This document shows positions 1-8,379 of a stretch of 64,000 bases of DNA, one piece after another. The stretch is from Ralstonia pickettii. Lineage in GTDB: Bacteria > Pseudomonadota > Gammaproteobacteria > Burkholderiales > Burkholderiaceae. The notes beneath the pieces were generated by a model. The model worked only from the letters and a program-made list of their open reading frames with translations, was not told the DNA's origin and did not search any database. Position 1 is the first letter of the stretch; each line of letters starts with the position of its first letter. The position numbers were made by a program, and so were the translations under genes. The stretch spans positions 62,001 through 126,000 of the forward strand of contig NZ_JFZG01000020.1 of assembly GCF_000607165.1 (NCBI RefSeq), given 5' to 3'.

Positions 1-280
1 CCGACGTACCCGTGTCCAGGTTGAAGCCGCTTTCCAGGTTGAAGATACCCTTCAGGCCACCGCCCAGGTCTTCAACACCACGCAGGCCCCAACGCGAGCC
101 CGACAGGCCGCCCGAATCCAGACCAAAACGCGAGCCGCTGCTGCCAGCGGTAGCGCCCGGCACCTTGTTTGCGTAGGTCAGACCAGCGTCGACCACGCCG
201 TACAGGGTCACGGAGGATTGTGCATAGGCGCCACTGGCGGCCAGAGCTGCAACAGCAGCTGCAAACAGTTTCATCTTCAT
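1..280 (-). CDS. Gram-negative general porin, N-terminal part (cut by window edge)
   Basis: Only the first 93 codons are present; the rest lies beyond position 1. The product begins MKMKLFAAAVAALAASGAYA, a typical Sec signal peptide cut after AYA. The mature part starts with SSVTLYGVVDAGL, the first strand of the 16-stranded trimeric porins common in Burkholderiales. The following SGSRWGLRGVEDLGGGL matches the conserved early strands of that family. It would form a diffusion channel in the outer membrane. The ATG at 280 has a good ribosome site (AAGGAAA) 8 bases upstream; a second ATG at 274 is less well spaced. The family is certain, the substrate preference is not. Confidence 0.93.
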   Translation of the reverse strand, partial: MKMKLFAAAVAALAASGAYAQSSVTLYGVVDAGLTYANKVPGATAGSSGSRFGLDSGGLSGSRWGLRGVEDLGGGLKGIFNLESGFNLDTGTS

Positions 281-613
281 ATCGACACTTTCCTTGTCAA
301 CTGATTGGGAAATCTTGACTGTCCTTATGGACGACGCAGATACCTCACGTCTGACCGCATTATGTGCCAGCGTTGACTGATTCCGGAAACCCTTTCTGGC
401 TCTGGGCCGCGATTTGCGGCCAAGTTGTTGCTCATGGGCAACACGCGCCAAGCCTCGTGGAGAGGGGGGCGCGACCCGCTTTTTGCGCGGTGGCACAGGG
501 GTTGGCGGGCGATTGTCACCCCCTTCCTGTGCAGCAAATTTGGCGGTCGGCGACAGCTCTGAATTGTCGCCTTCGCACCACGTTACGGCAATAAGTGCTT
601 CTTTATTCTCTTT
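281..613. other. Intergenic region upstream of the porin gene; hairpins only
   Basis: No convincing gene. Two inverted repeats are visible: GGCCGC-N5-GCGGCC at 405-421, and GCACAGG at 493-499 pairing with CCTGTGC at 526-532, with an inner GGGG/CCCC pairing. CTGATT followed by GGAAA occurs twice, near 302 and 377. The region must hold the porin promoter, but no clear -35/-10 pair stands out. Porin leaders are often targets of small RNAs; nothing here proves that. Confidence 0.4.
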
Positions 614-1753
614 TTATCGACCGAGTGCGGCGTGCCATCGCTTTAAGAAATCGGCACGGCGGAGCTGATCTTGATGGGCGAGTAAACCCGGGCCGACGGG
701 AATGGGTCGATGCGTGTTTCCAAGTTCGGCGAGCAGGCGCTTGGCGGTGAGCCCAGTCTCAACGTCCTGGCGCAGCGAAAACAAGAACGCGCGGTCTGCC
801 ATCACGCTCTGGCCATCACGCGAGAGCATGAAGTCGAGCCAGAGGCGCGCGGCGTTCGGGCGGGCAGCACGCCGCGCGATGAAGGCAACGCGCGTAGCCA
901 CCAGCGTGTAGTCGGTCGGCATCTTGATGGCGAGCGCCGGGTTGCGATCGGCGTAGCGCGCGGCGTACGAGCCGATCACGTTGTAGGCGAGCAGGCTTTC
1001 GCCCGACGCGACGCGCTCCAGCATCGCGGCCGTGGTGATGTATAGATTGACGTTGACGCCACCTAATGCCTTGGCAACATCCCAGAACACCGGCGTGGTG
1101 CGCGCGTCTTCGGCGGCGAAGAGGAAGGCCGAGCCGGAGTGCTCGATGTCGTACGAGGCGACGCGACCGCGCAGCAAGTCACGATGGCCATTCAGAATGC
1201 GGGCGAAATCGGCATGGGTCGAAGGAATCAACTCCGCCGGCAGCTGGCGCGTGTTGTAGACGAAGACGACCGGCTCGTAGCTCGTCCCGTACGCCTCGTT
1301 CTTCCAGATGGCCCACGACGGCAGGTAGGGCCGTTCGGGCGATGCGTACGAGAGTGCGTGGCCGTCGTTCACCAGCTTGAACTGCTCGGGCATGGCCGAA
1401 CTCCAGACCACATCGGCGCCCGGCGACTTGGCGGCGAATTCAGCGAGGAAGCGGCGGTAAATGTCGTCGCTGTTCTGCTCGCGGTAGTCGACGGTGATGC
1501 CGGGGTAGCGCGTTTCGAAGGCGCGGATAAGCGGGTACGCCGCTGAGAAATCCGTCGTGGAATACACCGTGACACGGCCTTCGCGGCGCGCGGCGTCGAT
1601 CATCGCGCCGTAATCGCGCGGGTAGTACGAAGGCAGCTCCGGCGCCGGACGGGCCAGCCACTGCGCGTGCGCCCCGCGCGCGACGACGCCGCTTGCAGCC
1701 AGCAATGTGGCGGTCTGAAGCCAGCGGCGACGGGAATTGGGGATGGACGACAT
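614..1753 (-). CDS. ABC-type periplasmic solute-binding protein, twin-arginine signal (paralogue of the protein at 4211-5317)
   Basis: A 379-residue extracellular solute-binding protein of the family usually annotated Fe(3+)/AfuA-like. The N-terminus has RRRWLQ before a hydrophobic stretch ending in ARGAHA, so Tat export is likely. It shares many blocks with the binding protein at 4211-5317: TVYSTTD against VVYATTD, SYEPVVFVYN against TYEPAVFLYN, SYDIEHS against TYDIEKS, and AYNVIGSYA against AYNILGSYA. The adjacent tyrosine pair that binds iron in FbpA-type proteins is not seen, so iron as ligand is doubtful. The gene is divergent from the response-regulator gene at 1861 with 107 bases between them. 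It has no permease of its own, so it may serve the ABC importer at 5405-8294 or act as a sensor partner for the kinase; that role is inference. Confidence 0.85.
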   Translation of the reverse strand: MSSIPNSRRRWLQTATLLAASGVVARGAHAQWLARPAPELPSYYPRDYGAMIDAARREGRVTVYSTTDFSAAYPLIRAFETRYPGITVDYREQNSDDIYRRFLAEFAAKSPGADVVWSSAMPEQFKLVNDGHALSYASPERPYLPSWAIWKNEAYGTSYEPVVFVYNTRQLPAELIPSTHADFARILNGHRDLLRGRVASYDIEHSGSAFLFAAEDARTTPVFWDVAKALGGVNVNLYITTAAMLERVASGESLLAYNVIGSYAARYADRNPALAIKMPTDYTLVATRVAFIARRAARPNAARLWLDFMLSRDGQSVMADRAFLFSLRQDVETGLTAKRLLAELGNTHRPIPVGPGLLAHQDQLRRADFLKRWHAALGR

Positions 1754-1757
1754 GCCG

Positions 1758-1770
1758 GTTGAAGCTCAAC
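1758..1770. promoter_or_regulatory. Inverted repeat GTTGA-N3-TCAAC in the divergent promoter region
   Basis: A perfect 5+5 inverted repeat lies 4 bases upstream of the binding-protein start at 1753, in the region shared with the divergent response-regulator gene. It could be an operator, but it is short and no second copy was found in front of 4211. The region also contains AT-rich TATCAT and GATATT hexamers on the + strand. Low confidence. Confidence 0.25.
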
Positions 1771-1860
1771 TGGAGCCGCATCAGGTGGACGGTGTGATGG
1801 GGATGCGGGCGCCACGCATTATCATGAAAATGTAGCCAGAACGATATTGAGAGACACCCG

Positions 1861-2562
1861 ATGCGGATTTTGCTGGTGGAGGATGAGGAAGAATTGGCCG
1901 CATGGCTGGCGCGCGCGCTGGCGCAAAGCGGCTTCGTGATCGAGCGCGCGGCCGATGGAGTCATCGCGGAAGCCTTCCTCGGCTCTGGAGAATTTGACGC
2001 GGTGGTGCTGGACCTGCGCTTGCCGCGCAAGGATGGCTTTGCCGTACTGGCCGACATGCGCGCGCGCGACGACCGCACGCCGGTATTGATCCTCACCGCG
2101 CAGGGCGCGCTGGACGAGCGCGTGCGCGGGCTCAATGCCGGCGCGGATGATTTCCTCACCAAGCCGTTCGCGTTGTCCGAGCTGGAAGCGCGGTTGATGG
2201 CGCTCATCCGCCGCAGCCGCGGTCGGGCGTTCCCGCGTCTGCGTTGCGGGCCGCTGGAGTTCGACACCGGACGCAAGGCATTCCTGCTGTCCAGCGAGCC
2301 ACTGTCGCTCACGCCGCGTGAGCACGCCGCGCTGTCGGCGCTGCTGCACAAGACCGGCCAGCCGATCAGCAAGGTGCATCTGTTCGACAAGGTCTTCAAC
2401 CTGGACAGCGATTCCAGCCCAGACGCAGTCGAGGTGGTTGTGCACCGCCTGCGCAAGAAGCTGGCGGGCACGGGCGTGCAGATCGTCACCGTACGCGGGC
2501 TAGGCTACATGCTTGAAGCCGGCGATGGTGAAGCGCCTACCGCCGGCGATAGCAGCGCATGA
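1861..2562 (+). CDS. Response regulator, OmpR/TctD type
   Basis: A 233-residue two-component response regulator. The receiver domain (about 1-115) shows acidic residues VEDEEE at the start, the phospho-acceptor D51 in VVLDLRLP, and the conserved lysine K101 in FLTKPF. The C-terminal half (about 125-225) is an OmpR-type winged helix with LTPREHAALSALL and a recognition-helix region ending in VTVRGLGYML. ATG at 1861 follows a GAGAGA ribosome site. The last codon overlaps the kinase start by four bases (ATGA), so the two are co-translated. It probably controls the flanking binding-protein genes and the ABC importer. Confidence 0.93.
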   Translation: MRILLVEDEEELAAWLARALAQSGFVIERAADGVIAEAFLGSGEFDAVVLDLRLPRKDGFAVLADMRARDDRTPVLILTAQGALDERVRGLNAGADDFLTKPFALSELEARLMALIRRSRGRAFPRLRCGPLEFDTGRKAFLLSSEPLSLTPREHAALSALLHKTGQPISKVHLFDKVFNLDSDSSPDAVEVVVHRLRKKLAGTGVQIVTVRGLGYMLEAGDGEAPTAGDSSA

Positions 2563-4088
2563 TGCAGCGGCTCGCCTGGCTTCGGCTGCCGCGCAGCCTG
2601 AAACTCACGCTGCTCTGGTTGCTGCTGCCGGGGCTGGTGGGTGTGCTGGCCATCGACATCGTCTCGGCGTACCAGGCGCTGCGTAGCGCGACCGATCGCG
2701 CGTACGACCGCGCCCTGCTCGGCTCGGTGCGCGCCATCGAGAACGGCGTGACGATCGAGCGCGGGCAGGTCCAGGTCAACGTGCCGTATGTGGCGCTGTC
2801 CATGTTCGAATCGACCGCCCAGAGCAATGTCTATTACCGCGTCGCTTTCGAGCCCTTGCCCGGCAAGGCGCCGGAAGCCGCGCTGACCGGCTACGACGAT
2901 CTGCCGCTGCCCGTCACGCGGCTGGAAAACGACACCCCGCTCTTCTACGACGCGATGTACCACGACGAGCCCGTGCGCGTGGCCGCCGTGGCCAAGCCGC
3001 TGTATCAGCCCGGGCTGCCGGCGCGCATCGTCATTCAGGTGGCGGAAACCATCGAGACGCGGCGCGCGCTGCAACAGGCGGTGTGGCGCGGTACGCTGCT
3101 GCGCGATGCGGCGCTGGTGGCGGTGAGCGCCGCGCTGTTGTGGCTCGGCGTGACTGTCGCGCTGCGCCCGCTCAATCGCCTGGCACGCAGCATCGGCGTG
3201 CGCGCGTCGGATGACCTGCGGCCGCTCGACGCCACGGACGTGCCAGCCGAGGTGCGTCCGCTGGTCAACGCGATCAACCACCACATTCATCGCTACGCCG
3301 AACTTGCGGAGGCGCAAAGCCAGTTCCTTGCCGATGCGTCGCACCAGTTGCGCACGCCGCTGGCCGTGCTGCTCACGCAAGCCGAATACGCGCTGCGCGA
3401 AACCGACCCGGCACGCGTGCGCGAAAGCCTGTCCGCCATCATCGCGCGCCTGCAGTCAACGAACCGGCTGACCACGCAATTGCTCGCTCTTGCGCGCGCA
3501 CGACATGCGGGACAGGATGCGCCGGCCGAAATCTTTGACTTTGGTGAATTGGCACGCGACGTGGTGGTCGACGCACTGCCGCTGGCGCGCGAAAAACAGC
3601 AGGACCTCGGGTGGGATGACGGCGGCCTCGCCATGACGCTGCCCGTCATCGGCTACCCGGCCTTCCTGCGCGAGGCGCTCTCCAACCTCGTGCACAACGC
3701 CATCCGCTACACGCCGGCAGGCGGACGCATCACCGTACGCGCCACTGCGGAAGGCGATGCCGCCCTGGTCTGCGTGGACGACACCGGGCCCGGCATGAAC
3801 GCTGACGAGCGCGCACATGCGTTCCAGCGCTTCCGCCGTGCGCACGAGGGCGGAAGTCGCTCGGGTAAACCCAAAGTCGCGCCCAAAGACGCCCGCTATG
3901 CCGCCGAAGGTTCCGGCCTCGGTCTGGCCATCGCACGTGCCTATGCCGCGCGTAGCGGCGGGCAAATCGAGCTAGCAGACGGCGAGCCGAACGAGCACGG
4001 TGGCGTCGGTTTGTCGGCGCGGATTCGCGTGCCGCTGGCGGCTGCGACAGCCCCCACCGAACATGCTGCGACGCAGCAGACGCAATGA
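2559..4088 (+). CDS. Sensor histidine kinase, TctE type
   Basis: A 509-residue membrane histidine kinase. It has a first membrane segment at about residues 13-35, a periplasmic TctE-like N-terminal domain (about 36-180), a second membrane segment at about 183-203, and a HAMP-like linker. The H-box is DASHQLRTPLAVLL with phospho-acceptor H262. The ATPase domain has an N-box (NLVHNAIRYT), a G1 box (DDTGPGM) and a G2 box (GSGLGLAI). Relatives work in carboxylate sensing, but here the partner genes encode an ABC importer and two binding proteins, so the stimulus may be the solute or a solute-loaded binding protein (inference). Confidence 0.92.
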   Translation: MMQRLAWLRLPRSLKLTLLWLLLPGLVGVLAIDIVSAYQALRSATDRAYDRALLGSVRAIENGVTIERGQVQVNVPYVALSMFESTAQSNVYYRVAFEPLPGKAPEAALTGYDDLPLPVTRLENDTPLFYDAMYHDEPVRVAAVAKPLYQPGLPARIVIQVAETIETRRALQQAVWRGTLLRDAALVAVSAALLWLGVTVALRPLNRLARSIGVRASDDLRPLDATDVPAEVRPLVNAINHHIHRYAELAEAQSQFLADASHQLRTPLAVLLTQAEYALRETDPARVRESLSAIIARLQSTNRLTTQLLALARARHAGQDAPAEIFDFGELARDVVVDALPLAREKQQDLGWDDGGLAMTLPVIGYPAFLREALSNLVHNAIRYTPAGGRITVRATAEGDAALVCVDDTGPGMNADERAHAFQRFRRAHEGGSRSGKPKVAPKDARYAAEGSGLGLAIARAYAARSGGQIELADGEPNEHGGVGLSARIRVPLAAATAPTEHAATQQTQ

Positions 4089-4092
4089 AAGC

Positions 4093-4119
4093 GTGACGAA
4101 AGCGCGCGATTTCTATAAT
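4093..4119 (+). promoter_or_regulatory. Candidate sigma-70 promoter for the ABC importer genes
   Basis: A consensus -10 box TATAAT at 4114-4119 lies 91 bases before the binding-protein start. The best -35 candidate is GTGACG near 4093-4098 (spacing 15), which is poor and suggests activator dependence. The response regulator upstream is the obvious candidate activator. Confidence 0.45.
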
Positions 4120-4210
4120 CCGCCGCACCTGGGGCCATCCGTCCGAGCTACACGCAGCAAGCCATAAGTAGCCGGCCCCATACCATCACAAGCAAACAGG
4201 AGACAAACCC

Positions 4211-5317
4211 ATGCTTCGTGGACGCTTTACGCCTGCGCACGCCGCTCTCGCTTCGATCGCGGCTGCCGCACTGACCCTCAGCGCCGCCGCCTTCGCGCAA
4301 GTCCCGGCCGGCTACCCCGCCAGCTATGCAGATACCATCGCCGCCGCCAAGAAGGAAGGCAAGGTGGTGGTGTATGCGACGACCGACACCAAGGCTGCAG
4401 ATCCGCTGATCAAGGATTTCGAGTCGCTCTACCCGGGTGTGAAGGTCGAGTACAACGACATGAACAGCAGCGAGCTGTACAACCGCTTCATCAGCGAGCA
4501 GGCTGCCGGTGGCGCCTCGGCTGACATGATGTGGAACTCGTCGATGGACTCGCAGCTCAAGCTCGCGCAGACCTACGCGATGAAGTACGACTCGCCGGAA
4601 GTGCCGAACCTGCCGAAGTGGGCAGTCCACAAGGGCATCGCCTATGGCACGACGTATGAGCCGGCCGTGTTCCTGTACAACAAGCGCCTGGTCAAGGATT
4701 CGGAAGTGCCGCAAACGCACGCCGATTTCGCCAAGCTGGTCGCCAGCCAACCCGAGCGCTTCAAGAACAAGGTCACGACGTACGACATCGAGAAGTCTGC
4801 CGTGGGCTTCATGATGGCGGCGCAAGACAATCTGGATTCGCCGCAGTACTTCGACTTCGTCAAGGCAGTGGGCCCGAACCTTGTGCTGCAGTCCTCCACC
4901 GGCACGATGATGGAGCGCGTGGCCTCGGGTGAAAACCTGGTGGCGTACAACATCCTCGGTTCGTACGCGATTGCGCGCGCCAAGAAGGATCCGTCGATCG
5001 GCATCGTCTATCCGAAGGACTACACGCTGGTGGTGTCGCGCGTGGCGATGATCGCCAAGAAGGCGAAGAACCCGAACGCGGCCAAGCTGTGGCTGGACTA
5101 CATCCTGTCCAAGCGCGGCCAGGAAATCCTCGCCAACAAGTCGGATCTGCACTCGCTGCGTGAAGACGTGACGGGCGAAGCCACCGCCGCCGGCCTGAAG
5201 AAGATTCTCGGCAGCAGCATCAAGCCGATTCCGGTTGACGAATCCATCCTGGCGTTCCTGGAACCCAAGAAGCGCCTGGACTTCATCAAGCAATGGCGCA
5301 CCGCCGCCGGCCGTTGA
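4211..5317 (+). CDS. ABC-type periplasmic solute-binding protein
   Basis: A 368-residue binding protein with a Sec signal peptide (about residues 1-30, hydrophobic core LTLSAAAFA, cut after AFA). It belongs to the AfuA/Fe(3+)-type periplasmic family and is the closer partner of the permease and ATPase that follow. TTD near residue 57 and YNDMNSSELYNRF line the expected N-lobe cleft. The iron-binding YY pair of FbpA is absent; some AfuA relatives bind sugar phosphates, so the ligand is open. The ATG is preceded by AGGAGA at a good distance. A stem-loop separates it from the permease gene, as is common where the binding protein is needed in excess. Confidence 0.88.
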   Translation: MLRGRFTPAHAALASIAAAALTLSAAAFAQVPAGYPASYADTIAAAKKEGKVVVYATTDTKAADPLIKDFESLYPGVKVEYNDMNSSELYNRFISEQAAGGASADMMWNSSMDSQLKLAQTYAMKYDSPEVPNLPKWAVHKGIAYGTTYEPAVFLYNKRLVKDSEVPQTHADFAKLVASQPERFKNKVTTYDIEKSAVGFMMAAQDNLDSPQYFDFVKAVGPNLVLQSSTGTMMERVASGENLVAYNILGSYAIARAKKDPSIGIVYPKDYTLVVSRVAMIAKKAKNPNAAKLWLDYILSKRGQEILANKSDLHSLREDVTGEATAAGLKKILGSSIKPIPVDESILAFLEPKKRLDFIKQWRTAAGR

Positions 5318-5360
5318 TCTGATCCGCTGATCACCGGCACCCTTCTCATCTGACCGACCT

Positions 5361-5388
5361 GCCGGCGCCATCCGTATCTGGCGCCGGC
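5361..5388 (+). promoter_or_regulatory. Stem-loop between binding-protein and permease genes
   Basis: GCCGGCGCCA at 5361-5370 and its exact reverse complement at 5379-5388 enclose an 8-base loop. No T-run follows, so it is not a simple intrinsic terminator. Its place after the first gene of an ABC operon fits an mRNA-stabilising or processing hairpin that raises binding-protein yield. The permease ribosome site GGAGG at 5396-5400 lies inside a small CCTCC/GGAGG palindrome that may lower its translation. Confidence 0.6.
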
Positions 5389-5404
5389 TCCTCCTGGAGG
5401 CACC

Positions 5405-7216
5405 ATGCGTTCTCTAGCGCAAGACCGTGCCGCCGCTCGCCAAGTCACCCTCAAGCGCTCGCCCTGGACGCGTGTGGGACAGGCTTTGCCGCGCGGCGTG
5501 GTCATTCTGCTTACCGCGCTGGCGATTTTCACGCCGCTGGCGCTGATCTTCTACCAGAGCTTTCTGTCCGCGCCGTTCTTCATGCCCGACGCGCTGGCGG
5601 GGCTGGATGCATATCGCTTCATCTTTACGGATTCGGATTTCTGGCAGGCCTTTGAGAAATCCACCGCGCTCGCTTTCGGTCTGGCGGTGATCTCGGTACC
5701 GCTGGGCGGCATCCTGGCGTTCCTGATGGTGCGTTCGGACTTGCCCGGCCGCCGCGTTCTCGAACCGCTGCTGATGATTCCGGTGTTCGTCTCGCCGATG
5801 GTGCTGGCGTTCGGCTACGTGGTGTCCGCCGGACCGGTAGGCTTCTACACCGTGTGGTTCAAGAGCGTGTTTGGCGGTGCGCCGTGGAACGTGTATTCGT
5901 TCACAAGCATCATCATCATTGCCGGCCTGACGCACGTGCCCCACGTGTATCTGTATGTTTCGTCGGCGCTGCGCAGCCTCGGTTCTGACGTGGAAGAAGC
6001 CGCTCGTATCGCGGGGGCATCGCCGCTGTCGGTGGCACTCAACGTGAGCCTGCCGATGGTGCGCCCTGCCCTGCTGTACGCAGCCGTGCTGGTGACATTC
6101 CTGGGCTTCGAGGTGTTCGGCCTGGTGCTCGTGCTGGGTGATCCGGAAGGCCACCTCGTGCTGGCGACCTATCTGTATAAGCTGACGAACAAGCTCGGCA
6201 CGCCGGCATATCACCTGATGGCGGCCGTGGCGGTCTGCCTCGTGATGGTGACGTTCCCGCTGGTGCTGCTGCAACGCTACATGCTGAAGTCGGCCAACCG
6301 CTTCGTCACGGTCAAGGGCAAGGTCACGCGCAGCCGTCCGTTGCCGCTGGGCAACTGGCGCTGGCCGGCGTGGGCGGTTGTGGTGCTGTGGTTTTTCGTA
6401 ACGGTGGTGGTGCCGCTCTCGGGTATCGCGCTGCGCGCCTTCGTGTCGAACTGGGGTGAAGGCGTGTCGCTGGTCGAGGCATTCTCGACCACGGCGTTCC
6501 AGCAGATCTTCGAGCAGCCGCAGTTCCTGCGTGCGATGGTCAACACGGTGCTGATCGGCGTGATCGGCGGCGCGCTGGCCGTGGGCTGCTACACGTGCAT
6601 CGGTCTGGCCATGCACCGCAAGCCGGATGGCTGGACGCGCTTTCTCGATTACAGCGTGCTGGTGCCTCGTGCCATTCCGGGTCTGCTGGCGGGTCTGGCG
6701 TTCCTGTGGGTGTTCCTGTTCGTGCCCAACTGGATCGAGACCGGCCTGACCGACAGCGGCCTGCCCTTCGCCAACTGGATCATCGAGAACATCGTGCCGA
6801 GCCTGCGCGACCTGCGCAGCACGATCTTCAGCGTGTGGATCGCTTACACGGTGGTGTGGCTGGCCTATGGCCTGCGGTTGATCTCGGCCGCGCTGCTGCA
6901 AGTCGGTCCGGAGCTGGAAGAAGCCGCACGCTCGGTGGGCGCCACCCGTGCCCGCACCACGCGCGACGTGACCGTGCCGCTCACGCGCTACGGCCTGCTC
7001 GGCGCTTGGCTGCTGATCTTCCTGATTTTCGAGCGCGAGTATTCGACCGGTGTGTACCTGCTGTCGCCGGGCACCGAGACGATCGGCTCGATGCTGGTTT
7101 CCCTGTGGGCGGGCGGCGCCATCGATATCGTTGCCGCGCTGTCCTTCGTCAATATCGTGCTGGTGGCCGTCGGCCTCGGCATCGCACTGCGTTTCGGAGT
7201 GAAGCTCCATGATTGA
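5405..7216 (+). CDS. ABC importer permease, two fused membrane domains (AfuB/FbpB type)
   Basis: A 603-residue inner-membrane permease in which two homologous halves are fused, each with about six membrane segments. Both halves carry the EAA loop that docks the ATPase: EEAARIAGASPLSV near residue 200 and EEAARSVGATRARTTRDV near 510. This arrangement is typical of the AfuB/FbpB/ThiP-like families. Start ATG 5405 follows GGAGG by four bases. The gene overlaps the ATPase gene by eight bases. It is predicted to move the solute delivered by the binding proteins at 4211 and possibly 614. Confidence 0.9.
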   Translation: MRSLAQDRAAARQVTLKRSPWTRVGQALPRGVVILLTALAIFTPLALIFYQSFLSAPFFMPDALAGLDAYRFIFTDSDFWQAFEKSTALAFGLAVISVPLGGILAFLMVRSDLPGRRVLEPLLMIPVFVSPMVLAFGYVVSAGPVGFYTVWFKSVFGGAPWNVYSFTSIIIIAGLTHVPHVYLYVSSALRSLGSDVEEAARIAGASPLSVALNVSLPMVRPALLYAAVLVTFLGFEVFGLVLVLGDPEGHLVLATYLYKLTNKLGTPAYHLMAAVAVCLVMVTFPLVLLQRYMLKSANRFVTVKGKVTRSRPLPLGNWRWPAWAVVVLWFFVTVVVPLSGIALRAFVSNWGEGVSLVEAFSTTAFQQIFEQPQFLRAMVNTVLIGVIGGALAVGCYTCIGLAMHRKPDGWTRFLDYSVLVPRAIPGLLAGLAFLWVFLFVPNWIETGLTDSGLPFANWIIENIVPSLRDLRSTIFSVWIAYTVVWLAYGLRLISAALLQVGPELEEAARSVGATRARTTRDVTVPLTRYGLLGAWLLIFLIFEREYSTGVYLLSPGTETIGSMLVSLWAGGAIDIVAALSFVNIVLVAVGLGIALRFGVKLHD

Positions 7217-8294
7217 ACTCACTGTCAACGACCTGCACCTGCAATACGGCAACAACCCGGTTCTCAAGGGTGTCTCGATGCAGCTGCAGAAGGGCGAGGT
7301 CGTCTCGCTGCTGGGCCCGTCGGGTTCGGGCAAGACCACGCTGCTGCGTGCTGTCGCCGGCCTCGAGCAAGCGAGCCAGGGCACTGTCCAGATCGGCGAT
7401 CGGGTCATGTTCGACGGCGCCAAGAAACTCGACGTGCCGGCCGAAGGGCGCAACCTGGGCCTGGTGTTCCAGTCGTACGCCCTGTGGCCGCACAAGACCG
7501 TGGCCGAGAACGTCGCCTATCCGCTCAAGCTGCGCAAGACACCTGCCGCGCAGATCAAGGAACGCGTGCAAGCGGTGCTGCAGCAACTGGGCCTCGGCCA
7601 TCTGGGCGAGCGTTTCCCGAGCCAGCTCTCCGGCGGCCAGCAGCAACGCGTGGCCATCGCCCGCGCGCTGGTCTACAACCCACCTGTGATCCTGCTCGAC
7701 GAGCCGCTCTCGAACCTCGACGCCAAGCTGCGCGAAGAAGCCCGCGCCTTCCTGCGCGAGCTGATCGTGCGCCTGGGCCTTTCAGCCCTGATGGTCACGC
7801 ACGACCAGAGCGAAGCGATGGCCATGTCCGATCGCATCCTACTGCTGAACAACGGCGTGATCGAACAGCAGGGCACGCCCGAGCAGATGTACGGCGCGCC
7901 CGAAACGCTCTTCACCGCCGAGTTCATGGGCAGCAACAACCGCATCAACGGCAAGATCGCCGAAGTGCGTGACGGCATGGCCCGCCTGGTGGACGAGACT
8001 GGCGGCTGGTCGCTGTGGGGTGTGGCGCGCGGTGATTTGAAGCCCGGTGCATCAGCGCACGGCGTGATCCGCCTCGAGCAGGTGCGCGTGGGCGTCGACA
8101 ACGCCGACAACACCATCCACCTGCCGCTCGCAACGCGCATGTATCTGGGCGACCGCTGGGAATGCCTGTTCCGTGCCACCGACGACAGCGGTGCGACCGG
8201 CACAGGCCTGCGCGCCTACTCCGCCAGCGCCCCGAGCGACGGCAAGTACGCACTGACCTTCCCGCGCGAACAGTTTTGGCTGTACGCCGCTTAA
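7209..8294 (+). CDS. ABC importer ATP-binding protein (AfuC/FbpC type)
   Basis: A 361-residue cytoplasmic ATPase that powers the preceding permease. Walker A is GPSGSGKTT near residue 36, the Q-loop lies in [13 protein letters not shown], the ABC signature is LSGGQQQR, Walker B is [12 protein letters not shown], and the H-loop is MVTHD. After about residue 240 a TOBE-like C-terminal domain follows, as in MalK/FbpC regulators of importer ATPases. The gene overlaps the permease by eight bases and ends just before a strong terminator, so it is the last gene of this unit. Confidence 0.92.
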   Translation: MIELTVNDLHLQYGNNPVLKGVSMQLQKGEVVSLLGPSGSGKTTLLRAVAGLEQASQGTVQIGDRVMFDGAKKLDVPAEGRNLGLVFQSYALWPHKTVAENVAYPLKLRKTPAAQIKERVQAVLQQLGLGHLGERFPSQLSGGQQQRVAIARALVYNPPVILLDEPLSNLDAKLREEARAFLRELIVRLGLSALMVTHDQSEAMAMSDRILLLNNGVIEQQGTPEQMYGAPETLFTAEFMGSNNRINGKIAEVRDGMARLVDETGGWSLWGVARGDLKPGASAHGVIRLEQVRVGVDNADNTIHLPLATRMYLGDRWECLFRATDDSGATGTGLRAYSASAPSDGKYALTFPREQFWLYAA

Positions 8295-8328
8295 GGCAAC
8301 AGCCGTAACAGCGGATTCATCGGCAACA

Positions 8329-8354
8329 AAAAAGGCAGCCTCGGCTGCCTTTTT
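8329..8354. terminator. Bidirectional intrinsic terminator
   Basis: GGCAGCC and GGCTGCC with a two-base loop are flanked by six A on one side and five T on the other, so it can stop transcription from both directions. It sits between the convergent ends of the ABC importer operon and the tatC end of the superoperon. Confidence 0.9.
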
Positions 8355-8379
8355 CTTTGGCTGATGCCGGGTCGGCCCG

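Noticed and set aside
614-5317. Ferric-iron ABC transporter
   Set aside because: The family label suggests iron, but the tyrosine pair of FbpA-type proteins is not visible and the two-component pair is TctDE-like. I call the ligand unknown.
5414-7495. Long open frame on the minus strand opposite the ABC permease and ATPase
   Set aside because: The same GC-skew shadow effect; no motif and biased composition.
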